A DNA stretch of 64,000 bases from JADFUS01 sp964368765 (GTDB lineage Bacteria > Bacteroidota > Bacteroidia > Bacteroidales > Rikenellaceae): the NCBI GenBank assembly GCA_964368765.1, contig CAYJCU010000001.1, forward strand, positions 55,847 to 119,846, read 5' to 3'. Position numbers and translations under genes: made by a program. Positions 38,268-46,690 of the stretch are shown in pieces. Every line of letters begins with the position of its first letter. Position 1 is the stretch's first letter. The notes beneath the pieces are model-generated. The model was given only the letters and a program-made list of their open reading frames with translations, did not search any database and was not told the origin of the DNA.

Positions 38268-38451
38268 ATCTATGTACATTTCTAAAATTATTCAATAGTT
38301 CAATATAATTTCAGGCATATTGAATTTCAACGCACTCTAACAGCAGAGCGACCTTGTGGTCGTGAGGATTTATAGTGTGGGAAAGGTGCCGAAGATGAAG
38401 TGATTTTGGGAAAAGCCTTCATGCACTCCACCTACTTTTTGCACTGCCCAA

Positions 38452-39765
38452 CTATATCACAGCAACCAAAATATAACCTACTGTTATGGCTACCGCCGTT
38501 GAGATTAATCCTGGTAGCATAAAACTGTGATTAAGTAGATATTTTCCTATTCGGGTAGTGCCTGTGCGGTCGAAATTTATTGTTGCCACCACCGTTGGAT
38601 AGTTAGGAATAAAGAAATAACCATTAACCGATGGGAAAAGTGCTATTAACACCTCAGGAGCTACTCCTAAAGCTATACCTAGCGGCAAAATAGCTCTCAG
38701 GGTTGCAGCTTGGCTATATAGCAATATGCTCATTACAAAAAGAGCTATTGCAAATGTCCAGCTATGCTCTGATGTAAATGCAACAAGAGACTCTTTTAAC
38801 CCTGCCATATTTGCCTGTATAAATGTATCGCCCATCCATGCCACTCCGAAGATAGCTATAACAGCCTGCATACCTGCACTAAAGACCGACGTACTGGCTA
38901 CGGCTGTTCCCTTAACCCTGCATAGAAGCATTGTGATAGCTGCTACCGATAACATAATAATCTCTATAAGATAGGTCATACTTAATCTCTTAACCTCGCC
39001 ACCACTCTCCCAGCTAGGAAGTAGTGCTTGGTTACTACCCAAAATAACTATGGCAGCTACGGCAATAAGAAATATAATAACCGATTTTTTGGCGTTAGGG
39101 TTCGATTTCTCTGTGCTAACAGATATATTTTCACTATTAAAAACTCCCTCTTCTAATCTTTTTTGGTATTCAGGCTCTTTATCAAGGGGCTTACCCATTC
39201 TATTGGCAAAAAGAGCCCCACATATAACCCCCATTAGAGTAGCTGGTATGCTAACCATCAATATATCGAGTAGAGTGATGCCGTAAGGCGATAACATAAC
39301 AAGCATAACAGCAGTAGCGGCCGATACAGGGCTACTTGTTATTGCCTGCTGAGAGGCTATTACAGATATAGATAGCGGACGTTCAGGGCGTATCCCCGTC
39401 TCTCGTGCCACCTCGGCAATAACAGGTAGTATGGCGTATGCTATATGCCCTGTTCCTGCAACAAATGTGAACGAGTATGTCACAAGAGGAGCTATGAAGG
39501 TAATACGTGCAGGGTTACGACGCAAAATCTTAATGGCGATATTAACCATATAATCGAGCCCACCTGCCGACTGAAGCACCGAAGCAGCAGCGATAACCGC
39601 CGTAATAATAAGCATTACATCTATCGGTGGGGCGGTTGGCTGTAAACCAAATATAAAGGTTAGTATTGCCAATCCAACACCACCCATAACACCTAATCCC
39701 ACTCCGCCTATCTTAGCACCTAGTAGTATTGCACCTAGTACAACTATCAATTGTATCCAAATCAT
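38452..39765 (-). CDS. Anaerobic C4-dicarboxylate transporter, DcuA/DcuB family
   Basis: The 437-residue protein has about ten hydrophobic segments. Diagnostic stretches include GGVGLGVMGG near the start, FVAGTGHIAYAILPVIAEVA and SVIASQQAITSSPVSAATAVM (about 140-160). Dcu carriers exchange fumarate, malate or aspartate for succinate during fumarate respiration, which fits an anaerobic, succinate-producing Bacteroidales. It lies 37 bases behind ubiX and so probably belongs to the same unit. DcuA and DcuB cannot be told apart here. The 184 bases between it and the PLD-fold gene hold only a short hairpin (CGACC/GGTCG). Confidence 0.92.
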   Translation of the reverse strand: MIWIQLIVVLGAILLGAKIGGVGLGVMGGVGLAILTFIFGLQPTAPPIDVMLIITAVIAAASVLQSAGGLDYMVNIAIKILRRNPARITFIAPLVTYSFTFVAGTGHIAYAILPVIAEVARETGIRPERPLSISVIASQQAITSSPVSAATAVMLVMLSPYGITLLDILMVSIPATLMGVICGALFANRMGKPLDKEPEYQKRLEEGVFNSENISVSTEKSNPNAKKSVIIFLIAVAAIVILGSNQALLPSWESGGEVKRLSMTYLIEIIMLSVAAITMLLCRVKGTAVASTSVFSAGMQAVIAIFGVAWMGDTFIQANMAGLKESLVAFTSEHSWTFAIALFVMSILLYSQAATLRAILPLGIALGVAPEVLIALFPSVNGYFFIPNYPTVVATINFDRTGTTRIGKYLLNHSFMLPGLISTAVAITVGYILVAVI

Positions 39766-39802
39766 AATTATCGTTTTGATTAAAAATCATCAAAAATCAT
39801 TC

Positions 39803-40354
39803 CTATCTCTGCCATCCCCCCTTGACATCTAACCCCAAATGGCGCATTATAACATCAACAGTGGTGCTACAAAGCTCATTAATATCGTTAGGGTGAGAGT
39901 AGAAAGATGGCGATGCCACCATAACAACACCCCCAGCAAGTGTCAGAGTGCGCATATTCTCAATATGTATTAGGTTAAGAGGGTTCTCTCTCACCACCAC
40001 AATCAGTTTTTTTCTCTCTTTAAGCATAACATCAGCCCCTCTGCTTATAAGACAGTTAGAGGTGCCATTTGCCACACGTGATAACATACCCACAGAGCAT
40101 GGCACAATAACAAGTGCCTCATCTTGTCCTGAGCCTGAGGCAAGTGACACATAAAAATTACTGTTTTTTATTATCTCTATCTTGGGGTTATCGGGTAGCC
40201 AGCTATCGCCTAGCTCGTAACTAGCTACATCATTGCCGTTATCAGAGTATATAACTCTTACACCACTAACATCACTACACTCAACTAGTTTTTCAATAAG
40301 TAGTTTGGCATATATTGAGCCCGAAGCTCCTGTTATAGCTACATTGATATGCAT
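39803..40354 (-). CDS. ubiX: UbiX-type flavin prenyltransferase
   Basis: I take the ATG at 40354 (MHINVAITGASG) as the start, because the upstream ATG at 40390 would overlap the deacetylase gene and add residues unlike the family. The 183-residue protein has the N-terminal flavin-binding motif TGASGSIYA, the central VIVPCSVGMLSRVANGTSNCLISRGADV and the later LVVVRENPLNLIHIENM. UbiX makes prenylated FMN for UbiD-type decarboxylases. No ubiD is in the window. A quinone-synthesis link is plausible but not shown. Confidence 0.92.
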   Translation of the reverse strand: MHINVAITGASGSIYAKLLIEKLVECSDVSGVRVIYSDNGNDVASYELGDSWLPDNPKIEIIKNSNFYVSLASGSGQDEALVIVPCSVGMLSRVANGTSNCLISRGADVMLKERKKLIVVVRENPLNLIHIENMRTLTLAGGVVMVASPSFYSHPNDINELCSTTVDVIMRHLGLDVKGGWQR

Positions 40355-40368
40355 AAAAAAGGATTCTG

Positions 40369-40986
40369 TTATAAAATTATAGAGTGGCACTCATAGCCGT
40401 TGCTGTAAAGGTGTTCAAGAACACGAGGCAAAACATATCTCAAACGACGAAACGCTTTTTTAGAGTCATGGAACACCACAATAGAGCCTCCCTCTACATT
40501 TTTTATCACATTATTTAGGCAGGTATGCGGAGATATGAGTGGCGAGTAATCACGACTAAGCACATCCCACATGATGATATTGTATCTATCCCCTAATCTG
40601 CGAGATTGCCCCTTTGTTATGCGACCATAAGGCGGACGAAATAGATTAGATTGTATATGTTCATCTGCTAAATCTACATCCTCAATATATCTGCCTGTTG
40701 ATACACCCCACCCCTTGATATGGCTATATGAGTGGTTAGCCACCACATGCCCTGACTCTTTTATCATTCTGTAGTTTTCGGGGAAGAGCTCTACATTTTT
40801 TCCTAGACAGAAAAAGGTTGCTTTGGCATTATACTTGGCAAGAGTCTCTATTATCCAAGGTGTAATATCAGAGGTCGGACCATCGTCAAAAGTCAGAAAT
40901 ACACGTTTGCTGTTTTTATCACTTTTGAGATCCCAAATCATATCAGGGTATATCCTTCTTATAAATTTGAATGGTCTAAACTTCAT
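40369..40986 (-). CDS. Polysaccharide deacetylase (NodB fold)
   Basis: The 205-residue protein has the five NodB motifs in order: TFDDGP (32-37), NHSYSH (84-89), RPPYGR (117-122), then WDVLSRDY and VVFHDS. The Asp-His-His metal site and the catalytic base are present. It would remove acetyl groups from an N-acetylated glycan such as peptidoglycan or a surface polymer. It has no clear signal peptide; the basic N-terminus (FKFIRRIYPDMIWDL) may be a membrane-associated start. First gene of a probable unit with ubiX and dcu. Confidence 0.9.
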   Translation of the reverse strand: MKFRPFKFIRRIYPDMIWDLKSDKNSKRVFLTFDDGPTSDITPWIIETLAKYNAKATFFCLGKNVELFPENYRMIKESGHVVANHSYSHIKGWGVSTGRYIEDVDLADEHIQSNLFRPPYGRITKGQSRRLGDRYNIIMWDVLSRDYSPLISPHTCLNNVIKNVEGGSIVVFHDSKKAFRRLRYVLPRVLEHLYSNGYECHSIIL

Positions 40987-41008
40987 ATCTTACACACTAA
41001 ATGAAACA

Positions 41009-41016
41009 CAAAATTA
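41009..41016 (-). promoter_or_regulatory. -7 box TAATTTTG of the deacetylase unit
   Basis: On the minus strand the box lies 23 bases before the deacetylase ATG. It faces the promoter of the DUF4837 gene, with 33 bases between the two boxes. Confidence 0.5.
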
Positions 41017-41025
41017 ATAATTTTT

Positions 41026-41057
41026 TTTGTAATTGTAAAAAAATAGAGTTACTTTTG
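41026..41057 (+). promoter_or_regulatory. Promoter of the DUF4837-nadE unit
   Basis: A -33 TTTG (41026-41029) and a -7 box TACTTTTG (41050-41057) are 20 bases apart. The transcript start would fall about 41064, upstream of repeat copy D, which would then lie within the leader. Confidence 0.55.
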
Positions 41058-41078
41058 TGAAAATAATTAATTATAATA

Positions 41079-41165
41079 ACCTGGGTTTTGGATAATAAAT
41101 AGTTTAAATTGCTGATAATAAGTAAAATAAAGAAAGGATGACTGTTTCTTATTCAAAACTCAGGT
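41079..41165 (+). repeat. Miniature inverted-repeat element, copy D (87 bp, internal deletion)
   Basis: The left 52 bases match copy C (read in reverse) and the right 35 match copy A, with the middle missing. Both ends keep the inverted repeat (ACCTGGGTTTTGGATAATAA and, on the other strand, ACCTGAGTTTTGAATAAGAA), and TA flanks both sides. It sits between the likely promoter at 41050 and the gene start at 41201. Confidence 0.85.
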
Positions 41166-41200
41166 TATTATTACGTTCTAATCATAAAAAGAATAATTAT

Positions 41201-42199
41201 ATGAAAAAATTTGCTTTATCACTACTTGCAATAATTATGCTAAGTGGCTGTTTTACAAATAATGACAAGAGTAGTTATGCTCCTGATAGTATAGCTAAAC
41301 CCTATGAGGTATCTGTTGTGGCTGATCCCAAAATTTTTAACGGCGGAGCAGGTGATTCACTACAAAATGTATTTGAGACAGAGATTTATATGGTTAGCTA
41401 CTCAGAGAAGGAACTTGTAGTTTACAATACTCTTCCTAAGGCATTCACAGGGTATAATCGTCGTCATAGAAATATAATTATTTTTCAGGTGGGAGAGAAA
41501 TATACAACACCTCGTATAGTTACTCAAAAAAATGTCTACTCAAAACCACAGCTTATTACCATCATGGAGGCTCCTGATACCACATCGCTTATGCAGCTTA
41601 TAACAGCGGGTAGAGACGAGCTAAAGGCATTAATCATTGATGAAGAGCTTAATCGCTATGCCGAGAAAGCCAGCTCAATAGTAGATGTCAATATTCGTGG
41701 TGCTATATCAGAGATGTTTGATGTTAGTGTTAATATCCCTAAAGGTTATAAGATAAGAAACACAATTAATACCCCCGATACCATGTTTATGTGGGTATCT
41801 TATGAGTTACCAGAGAGTAGTCAAGGGCTATTGATATATAGTTATCCTTATGAGGGTAGCGAAATAACTAATCAGCAGATTGTTGAGGCACGCAATAAGT
41901 ATGTTGCGAATGTGCCAGGCGAGTTAGATAACTCATATATGACAACCTCTGATGTATTTCCGCCAGAGACAGAGCCTAAGATGATTAAAGGCAAAGAGTG
42001 GGGCGAGACACGTGGTTTCTGGAGGGTGGCTAACGACTATCAAGGGGGCCCTTTCGTTTCGTATGCTACGGTTGATGAAGAGCGTAAAAGAGTGGTGGTT
42101 CTAGATTGGTATGTCTATTCGCCAAACCCAAATAAGGGTCAGGGGCACTATCTACGTCAGCTAGAGGGTATAATGGAGACAACAGCAATAAACAAATAA
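41201..42199 (+). CDS. DUF4837 family lipoprotein
   Basis: I start at 41201 (MKKFALSLLAIIMLSGC), not at the earlier ATG at 41138, which lies inside repeat copy D. The 332-residue protein has a lipobox (LSGC, Cys 17) and the family features: Tyr-rich first half with NGGAGDSLQNVFETEIYM, NRRHRNIII, and a second half with MWVSYELPESSQGLLIYSYPY and ETRGFWRVANDYQGGPFVSY. Function is unknown; the family is limited to Bacteroidota. nadE follows after 22 bases. Confidence 0.85.
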   Translation: MKKFALSLLAIIMLSGCFTNNDKSSYAPDSIAKPYEVSVVADPKIFNGGAGDSLQNVFETEIYMVSYSEKELVVYNTLPKAFTGYNRRHRNIIIFQVGEKYTTPRIVTQKNVYSKPQLITIMEAPDTTSLMQLITAGRDELKALIIDEELNRYAEKASSIVDVNIRGAISEMFDVSVNIPKGYKIRNTINTPDTMFMWVSYELPESSQGLLIYSYPYEGSEITNQQIVEARNKYVANVPGELDNSYMTTSDVFPPETEPKMIKGKEWGETRGFWRVANDYQGGPFVSYATVDEERKRVVVLDWYVYSPNPNKGQGHYLRQLEGIMETTAINK

Positions 42200-42221
42200 G
42201 ATAATTAATAAAATAACATAG

Positions 42222-43838
42222 ATGAAAATAGCAATAGCCCAGATAAATCCTATAAATGGAGATTTACAACACAACAGAGAGAAGATAATAGAGCAATTGG
42301 CATTAGCCACACAACAAGAGGCAGATATAGTGCTTTTTGGCGAGATGGCACTTACTGGTAAACAGTTATACGATTTACCACTAGCAGGTAATTTTGCTGA
42401 GGAGGTGTGGAGCGAACTCTCTGAGATAGCAGAGTACACAAACAATATAGATATGATTATTGGTGTGCCAATAGTTGTTGATGATGAGGTGTTTAGTGGT
42501 GCTGTACATGTGAGCCGTGGCGAGATAGTGCAAGAGTTCTATCGTGCTATGGTTACCTCAAGAGATGAGTTATCATATATTTCGGGGGTTGAGTCAGAGC
42601 AATTTGAGGCTGATGAACCACTAGAGAATATTATAAATGTAAATGGCGAGAATCTGCTTGTTGCAATAGGCGATGATATAAGTTATATTGATAGCCTAGA
42701 GCTCTTTACACCTGCCTCTAAACCATATATAGCGGCGGTAGTGCATCTTGATGCAACACGTTACTATCACGGTGTTGGTTATGAGAAGGTAACAACGCAG
42801 CAGAGTATAGCTAAAGAGATTAAACGTCCGATAATATCAGCTAATCTATGCGGTGCTGATATGGGAACACTATATTATGGTGGTTCAACAGCTATTAATG
42901 ATAAGGGGCAACTTATTATGCAGATGCAAAATTTTGAAGAGGGTTTAGCTGTTGTAGAGCTTGAGGCTCTTGATGAGTATAAACCACTACCAATTGCGAA
43001 ATTAACTCCTAAAGGTAAATCACGTGAAACTTATGATGCGCTTACTCTTACCTTAAGAGATTATATGACAAAGCGTGGTTTCTCTAAGGTTGCCTTAGGT
43101 CTTTCGGGTGGTATAGACTCAGCTGTTGTATTAGGTATAGCTATTAATGCTTTAGGTGCAAGTAATGTAGAGGTGTTACTTATGCCCTCTAAATTCTCGT
43201 CTACTCACTCAGTAGATGATAGTGTTAAGATGGCCGAAGGGTGTGGCGTTAAATACCATATACTGCCTATTAATAGCAGTTACGATGCCGCTCTTGAGTC
43301 GTTAGCTCCTATTTTTGGCGATACCCCTTTTGGTTTAGCAGAAGAGAATATACAATCTCGTTTAAGAGGTGTATATCTTATGGCTTTCTCAAATAAGTAT
43401 GGTCATATAATATTAAATACAAGCAATAAGTGCGAAGTGGCTATGGGTTATGGAACACTCTATGGCGATACCAACGGAGCTATCTCTCTATTAGGCGACC
43501 TATATAAGGGAGAGATTTATGATCTAGCACGATATATTAATCGTGAAGGCGAGGTCATTCCTAAAAATATAATAGAGAAAGCACCTTCGGCAGAGTTACG
43601 CCCTGATCAGAAAGATAGCGATTCACTACCTGAGTATAATGTATTAGATAGAATATTATATCAGATGATAGAGGAGGCAAAAGATGCTGAGACTATTGTA
43701 AAGAGTGGTTTCGATGGCGATACAGTTGCTAAGGTAGAGAGATTGTTAAAACTTAACGAGTATAAGCGTAGGCAGTTGCCACCGGTGGTACGTCTCTCAA
43801 AGGCAACTTTGGGTATTGATAGGATTATGCCAATTTAG
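42222..43838 (+). CDS. nadE: NAD+ synthetase with degenerate glutaminase domain
   Basis: The 538-residue protein has an N-terminal nitrilase-type domain (1-255) and a C-terminal NAD synthetase domain with the ATP P-loop SGGIDS (295-300), NTSNKCEVAMGYGTLYGD and the late PSAELRPDQKDSDSLP. The synthetase amidates nicotinic acid adenine dinucleotide. In the nitrilase half E41 (LFGEMALTGK) is kept, but the position of the nucleophile Cys in the usual ICED block is Gly (AIGDD, G150), and the Lys block reads YRAMVTSRDE (about 107-116) without Lys. The glutaminase is therefore probably inactive and the enzyme would use ammonia. The length is that of the two-domain form. A strong terminator follows. 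Confidence 0.9.
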   Translation: MKIAIAQINPINGDLQHNREKIIEQLALATQQEADIVLFGEMALTGKQLYDLPLAGNFAEEVWSELSEIAEYTNNIDMIIGVPIVVDDEVFSGAVHVSRGEIVQEFYRAMVTSRDELSYISGVESEQFEADEPLENIINVNGENLLVAIGDDISYIDSLELFTPASKPYIAAVVHLDATRYYHGVGYEKVTTQQSIAKEIKRPIISANLCGADMGTLYYGGSTAINDKGQLIMQMQNFEEGLAVVELEALDEYKPLPIAKLTPKGKSRETYDALTLTLRDYMTKRGFSKVALGLSGGIDSAVVLGIAINALGASNVEVLLMPSKFSSTHSVDDSVKMAEGCGVKYHILPINSSYDAALESLAPIFGDTPFGLAEENIQSRLRGVYLMAFSNKYGHIILNTSNKCEVAMGYGTLYGDTNGAISLLGDLYKGEIYDLARYINREGEVIPKNIIEKAPSAELRPDQKDSDSLPEYNVLDRILYQMIEEAKDAETIVKSGFDGDTVAKVERLLKLNEYKRRQLPPVVRLSKATLGIDRIMPI

Positions 43839-43843
43839 GCTTA

Positions 43844-43899
43844 CCGAAAAAAGAGAGGGATTTTCAAAATTTGGTTTTGAAAATCCCTCTCTTTTTCGG
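43844..43899 (+). terminator. Strong terminator after nadE
   Basis: A near-perfect hairpin (AGAGAGGGATTTTCAAAA with TTTTGAAAATCCCTCTCT) is flanked by CCGAAAAA and TTTTTCGG. It lies 5 bases behind the nadE stop and can act in both directions. Confidence 0.93.
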
Positions 43900-43908
43900 C
43901 AAAAGCAA

Positions 43909-44127
43909 CCGGTCTGGAAGACCGCCTGCCGGCGTGAGGCAAAAATGTTTTAAGAAATCTGTGCACGACACAGCGTCCGCCACCGTTTAAAAGAGATAAT
44001 ATTACGTAGAGTAGCGAAGTAATAATATCTCCTAGGTGGACGCACGATTCGCTAGAATCGTAACCTTGTTTCGACTAATAACACCGGTCTGGAAGAGCTT
44101 CCTGTCGGCGTAAGGCGAAGCAAAAAA
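43909..44127. repeat. Cluster of palindromes and a duplicated CCGGTCTGGAAGA unit
   Basis: A unit beginning CCGGTCTGGAAGA and ending near GGCGTRAGGC occurs at 43909-43940 and 44084-44118, each time followed by an A-run. Between the copies is a two-part hairpin (outer arms GCGTCC..ACC at 43973 and GGTGGACGC ending 44043; inner arms GAGATAATATTAC at 43993 and GTAATAATATCTC ending 44032) and a small hairpin ACGATTC/GAATCGT (44044-44061). No reading frame is evident. This, with the two terminators, fills the 340 bases between nadE and the zinc-ribbon gene. It could be a repeat cluster or a structured RNA. Confidence 0.6.
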
Positions 44128-44155
44128 TGGCGATTCGCAAATGCGAATCGCCATT
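44122..44155 (-). terminator. Terminator of the nif3 / zinc-ribbon unit
   Basis: Read on the minus strand, the palindrome AATGGCGATTCGCA / TGCGAATCGCCATT is followed by TTTTTT. It lies 24 bases behind the stop of the zinc-ribbon gene. Confidence 0.9.
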
Positions 44156-44178
44156 CAAAACTATTATAAGCTAAACTC

Positions 44179-44925
44179 TTATATCTCGTCTAATTCGTCT
44201 GACACAAGAATACGTCCACAATACTCACAGAAGATAATACGCTTATTCATACGTATATCTAACTGACGCTGAACAGGTATTCTGTTGAAACAACCCGAAC
44301 AAGCGTTACGCTGTACCGATACAACTGCTAAACCATTCTTCATTATAGAGCGTATCTTATTAAATGCCTCTAGGTATCTCTCATCGATATTAGCCTCAGC
44401 TGCACTCGCCTTCTTCTCTAAAGCCTCAACATCTTTAGCTGTCTCGTTATCTATTGTCTCTAGCTCTACGCTCTTCTCGCTATAAGACATTTTTTTATCC
44501 TCTAGTACCGCAGCAACAGTTGTTATCTGTGCTGTTTTCTCTTTCTGCTCATCGCCATACTGACGTATGTGTTTCTCTAATAACTGAATCTCTAGCTCTT
44601 GATACTCAATCTCTTTAGAGATAGACTCATACTGAAGATTATTTGTAACATTACCCTGTTGCTCTTGATATTTCTTGATAAGAGATTTTGCCTCTTCAAT
44701 CTCTAATTTACTACCCTTAACTAAATCTTGAAGCTCAGTAACTCTATGGTTAAGATTATCTAATCTTGTCTCCAGGCCAGTCACCTCGTCTGCCAAATCC
44801 TGAACCTCAAAAGGTAGCTCTCCCTTAATACGATTAATCTCGTCTACCTTAGACTTTATCTGCTGCAATTTGTATAAAGAAATGATATTCTCCTCTATAC
44901 TACGATTTTTTGTCTCTTTTTTCAT
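44179..44925 (-). CDS. C4-type zinc-ribbon, coiled-coil protein (CT398-like)
   Basis: The 248-residue protein is an almost continuous coiled coil (about 20-190, highly charged heptads). It is followed by a four-cysteine zinc ribbon (CSGCFNRIP about 208-216 and CEYCGRIL about 234-241). This is the arrangement of the DUF164/CT398 family, which appears next to nif3-like genes in many bacteria, as here (9 bases apart). The family has been linked to nucleic-acid or secretion functions without a settled role. Possible promoters TAACTTTG (44989-44982) and TACCTTTG (44965-44958) lie in the end of nif3. Confidence 0.88.
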   Translation of the reverse strand: MKKETKNRSIEENIISLYKLQQIKSKVDEINRIKGELPFEVQDLADEVTGLETRLDNLNHRVTELQDLVKGSKLEIEEAKSLIKKYQEQQGNVTNNLQYESISKEIEYQELEIQLLEKHIRQYGDEQKEKTAQITTVAAVLEDKKMSYSEKSVELETIDNETAKDVEALEKKASAAEANIDERYLEAFNKIRSIMKNGLAVVSVQRNACSGCFNRIPVQRQLDIRMNKRIIFCEYCGRILVSDELDEI

Positions 44926-44934
44926 ATCTGTTTT

Positions 44935-46029
44935 CTATATTGTTTTTATAGGGTTATCAAAGGTAACACTCTTGCGAACTGCAAAGTTAGTAATTTTTTT
45001 TCTTAAAACATCATAAAAAACATTTAATATCAAACGTTCGCTCTCAAAATGGCCTATATCTGCAATAATTATATTACTATCCACATCCAAATAGTCATGA
45101 TATTTCAAATCACCCGTAATAAAAATGTCAGCACCCTTGCTTATCGCACTCTTTATCAACGAAGAGCCCGAGCCCCCACACACAGCAATATTTTTCACTA
45201 ATGTCTTATGCGGTGCTGAGTAACGTATTGCATTAAGTGATAATCTCTCTTTAACCATCATCAAAAAATCCTCTACATACATAGCCTCTTCTAACTCACC
45301 ACTCATGCCAAGACCTATCCACTCATTACGATTCTCTACACTAAAAATTTCGTATGTAACCTCTTGATAAGGGTGTACACGCTTAACAGCTGTTATTGTT
45401 GAGAAAAGATTATGCCTCTGAACAATAACCTCTATTTTCTCCTCTTTCTCTGTATGAATACTGCCAGTTATGCCCACAAATGGCGTTGCGGTATCGTGCG
45501 GACGGAATCTTCCCTCGCCCACTGTTGAGAAAGAGCAACTATCATACAAACCTATTGTGCCAGCCCCCGCATTGGCTAAGGCATTACGCACATCGTTTGA
45601 GTAGTCAAATGGCGAATAGATAACCAATTTAACTAAACTACCACACTCAGGCGATAACACTTTTAGATGCTTTAAATCAAGCTCTTTAGCTAAGGCATAA
45701 GAGACCCCACCGAGTGTCTTATCAGCGTTGGTATGCGCCGAAAATATTGCTATATTATTTTTTATTGCTTTTACTATTATGCGCTCTATATGATTCTTAC
45801 CCGTTATAGATTTAAGTGGCGAAAAAATTAATGGATGGTGTGAAATAATCATATTAATACCATTATCAATAGCCTCTTCAATAGTTGCCTCAACAACATC
45901 AAGAGTAAGTAGTATGCCAGTAACACGCATACTAGCATCTCCCACCATAAGACCCACATTATCATAGCTCTCAGCAATAGCAGGAGGTGCAAAATCTTCT
46001 ATAATCTTAATAACTTCTCTTACATTCAT
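44935..46029 (-). CDS. Nif3-like dinuclear metal-centre protein
   Basis: The 364-residue protein has the NIF3/YbgI fold with the metal-binding motif MIISHHPLIF (about 60-69), the AHTNADKTLGGV block (about 99-110) and, near the C-terminus, IADIGHFESE. An insertion of about 120 residues in the middle is the PII-like CutA-type insert found in the long bacterial form. Proteins of this family form toroidal hexamers; the old name GTP cyclohydrolase I type 2 is not generally accepted. It pairs with the zinc-ribbon gene. Confidence 0.92.
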   Translation of the reverse strand: MNVREVIKIIEDFAPPAIAESYDNVGLMVGDASMRVTGILLTLDVVEATIEEAIDNGINMIISHHPLIFSPLKSITGKNHIERIIVKAIKNNIAIFSAHTNADKTLGGVSYALAKELDLKHLKVLSPECGSLVKLVIYSPFDYSNDVRNALANAGAGTIGLYDSCSFSTVGEGRFRPHDTATPFVGITGSIHTEKEEKIEVIVQRHNLFSTITAVKRVHPYQEVTYEIFSVENRNEWIGLGMSGELEEAMYVEDFLMMVKERLSLNAIRYSAPHKTLVKNIAVCGGSGSSLIKSAISKGADIFITGDLKYHDYLDVDSNIIIADIGHFESERLILNVFYDVLRKKITNFAVRKSVTFDNPIKTI

Positions 46030-46090
46030 AATCGGTGTAGTTAGTTGGTAAATTAATTTCCCTCATAAAAAGGGTGTTGAATAGCCGCCT

Positions 46091-46468
46091 CTATATATTG
46101 TCCTCCTCTTCATAGATTACCCTACCCACTTTTGATTCATCCTCTTTCAAGCGCAAAAGAACCTCACTAAGTAGTGATTTAACTCCCTCTAACTTTTTTA
46201 TAATCTTTATATCTTGCTCCGTGTGCGACGACTTATGTTGTGCGAGATGCTGTTTAGCCCCCTTTATCGTCATACCTTTCTCTTTTATCAGATGATAGAT
46301 AAGCTCAAAATTCTCTAAATCACTCTCTCGAAAGAGTCTATTTCCATTGGCAGACCTCTCTAGTTTTAGTATATCAAAGCAGTTAGCCCAATAACGAACA
46401 GTTGAGATATTTAATCCAAACATCTCAGCCACTTCGCCCATTGTATAGTATATCTTCTTACTACTCAT
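46091..46468 (-). CDS. MerR-family transcriptional regulator
   Basis: The 125-residue protein has an N-terminal winged helix (YTMGEVAEMFGLNISTVRYWANCF, residues about 8-31) with the typical second wing containing NGNRLFRESDLENFELIYHLI, and a short coiled-coil tail of about 40 residues. It has no conserved metal-binding cysteines at the end, so it is probably not a metal sensor. It is the small MerR form common in Bacteroidota beside cell-wall peptidase genes, but no such gene is next to it here. Target unknown. Confidence 0.88.
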   Translation of the reverse strand: MSSKKIYYTMGEVAEMFGLNISTVRYWANCFDILKLERSANGNRLFRESDLENFELIYHLIKEKGMTIKGAKQHLAQHKSSHTEQDIKIIKKLEGVKSLLSEVLLRLKEDESKVGRVIYEEEDNI

Positions 46469-46497
46469 ATTATCATTAGTATGTGTAATCGTAAACT

Positions 46498-46690
46498 ATA
46501 TTAAGGCTGTATTTCAAGCCGTTACGACCTAATAATAGTTATTCATTACCCCTTAATTTTAATCAAATGGTCTGAAATGTGAGTAACAAGCCCAGAAAAT
46601 CTTTCAGATTTTGATTTAAATATAACACTTTTTCGAAAAAAAGAGAACAAACACCGATTCGCAAAACAGAATTTTGCAAATCGCCCTTAG
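46498..46690 (-). repeat. Composite intergenic repeat, copy 2
   Basis: Read on the minus strand this matches 14329-14565 with gaps: first a hairpin with the CTGTTTTG core (GCAAAATTCTGTTTTGCGA), then TTTGTTC, the palindrome CTTTTTTTCG/AAAAAGTG, GACCATTTGATTA and a block ending TTATTAGGTCGTAAC. Copy 1 has an extra hairpin between the first two parts. The repeat lies directly upstream of the MerR gene. Confidence 0.7.

Noticed and set aside
38268..38451. Possible RNA gene or element in the gap after the PLD-fold gene
   Set aside because: Only one short hairpin (CGACC/GGTCG) is present; no tRNA fold, no inverted ends and no match to the other repeats.
41138..41200. Upstream start for the DUF4837 lipoprotein
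   Set aside because: The extra 21 residues would come from the mobile repeat and would bury the lipoprotein signal; the ATG at 41201 gives a clean lipobox.
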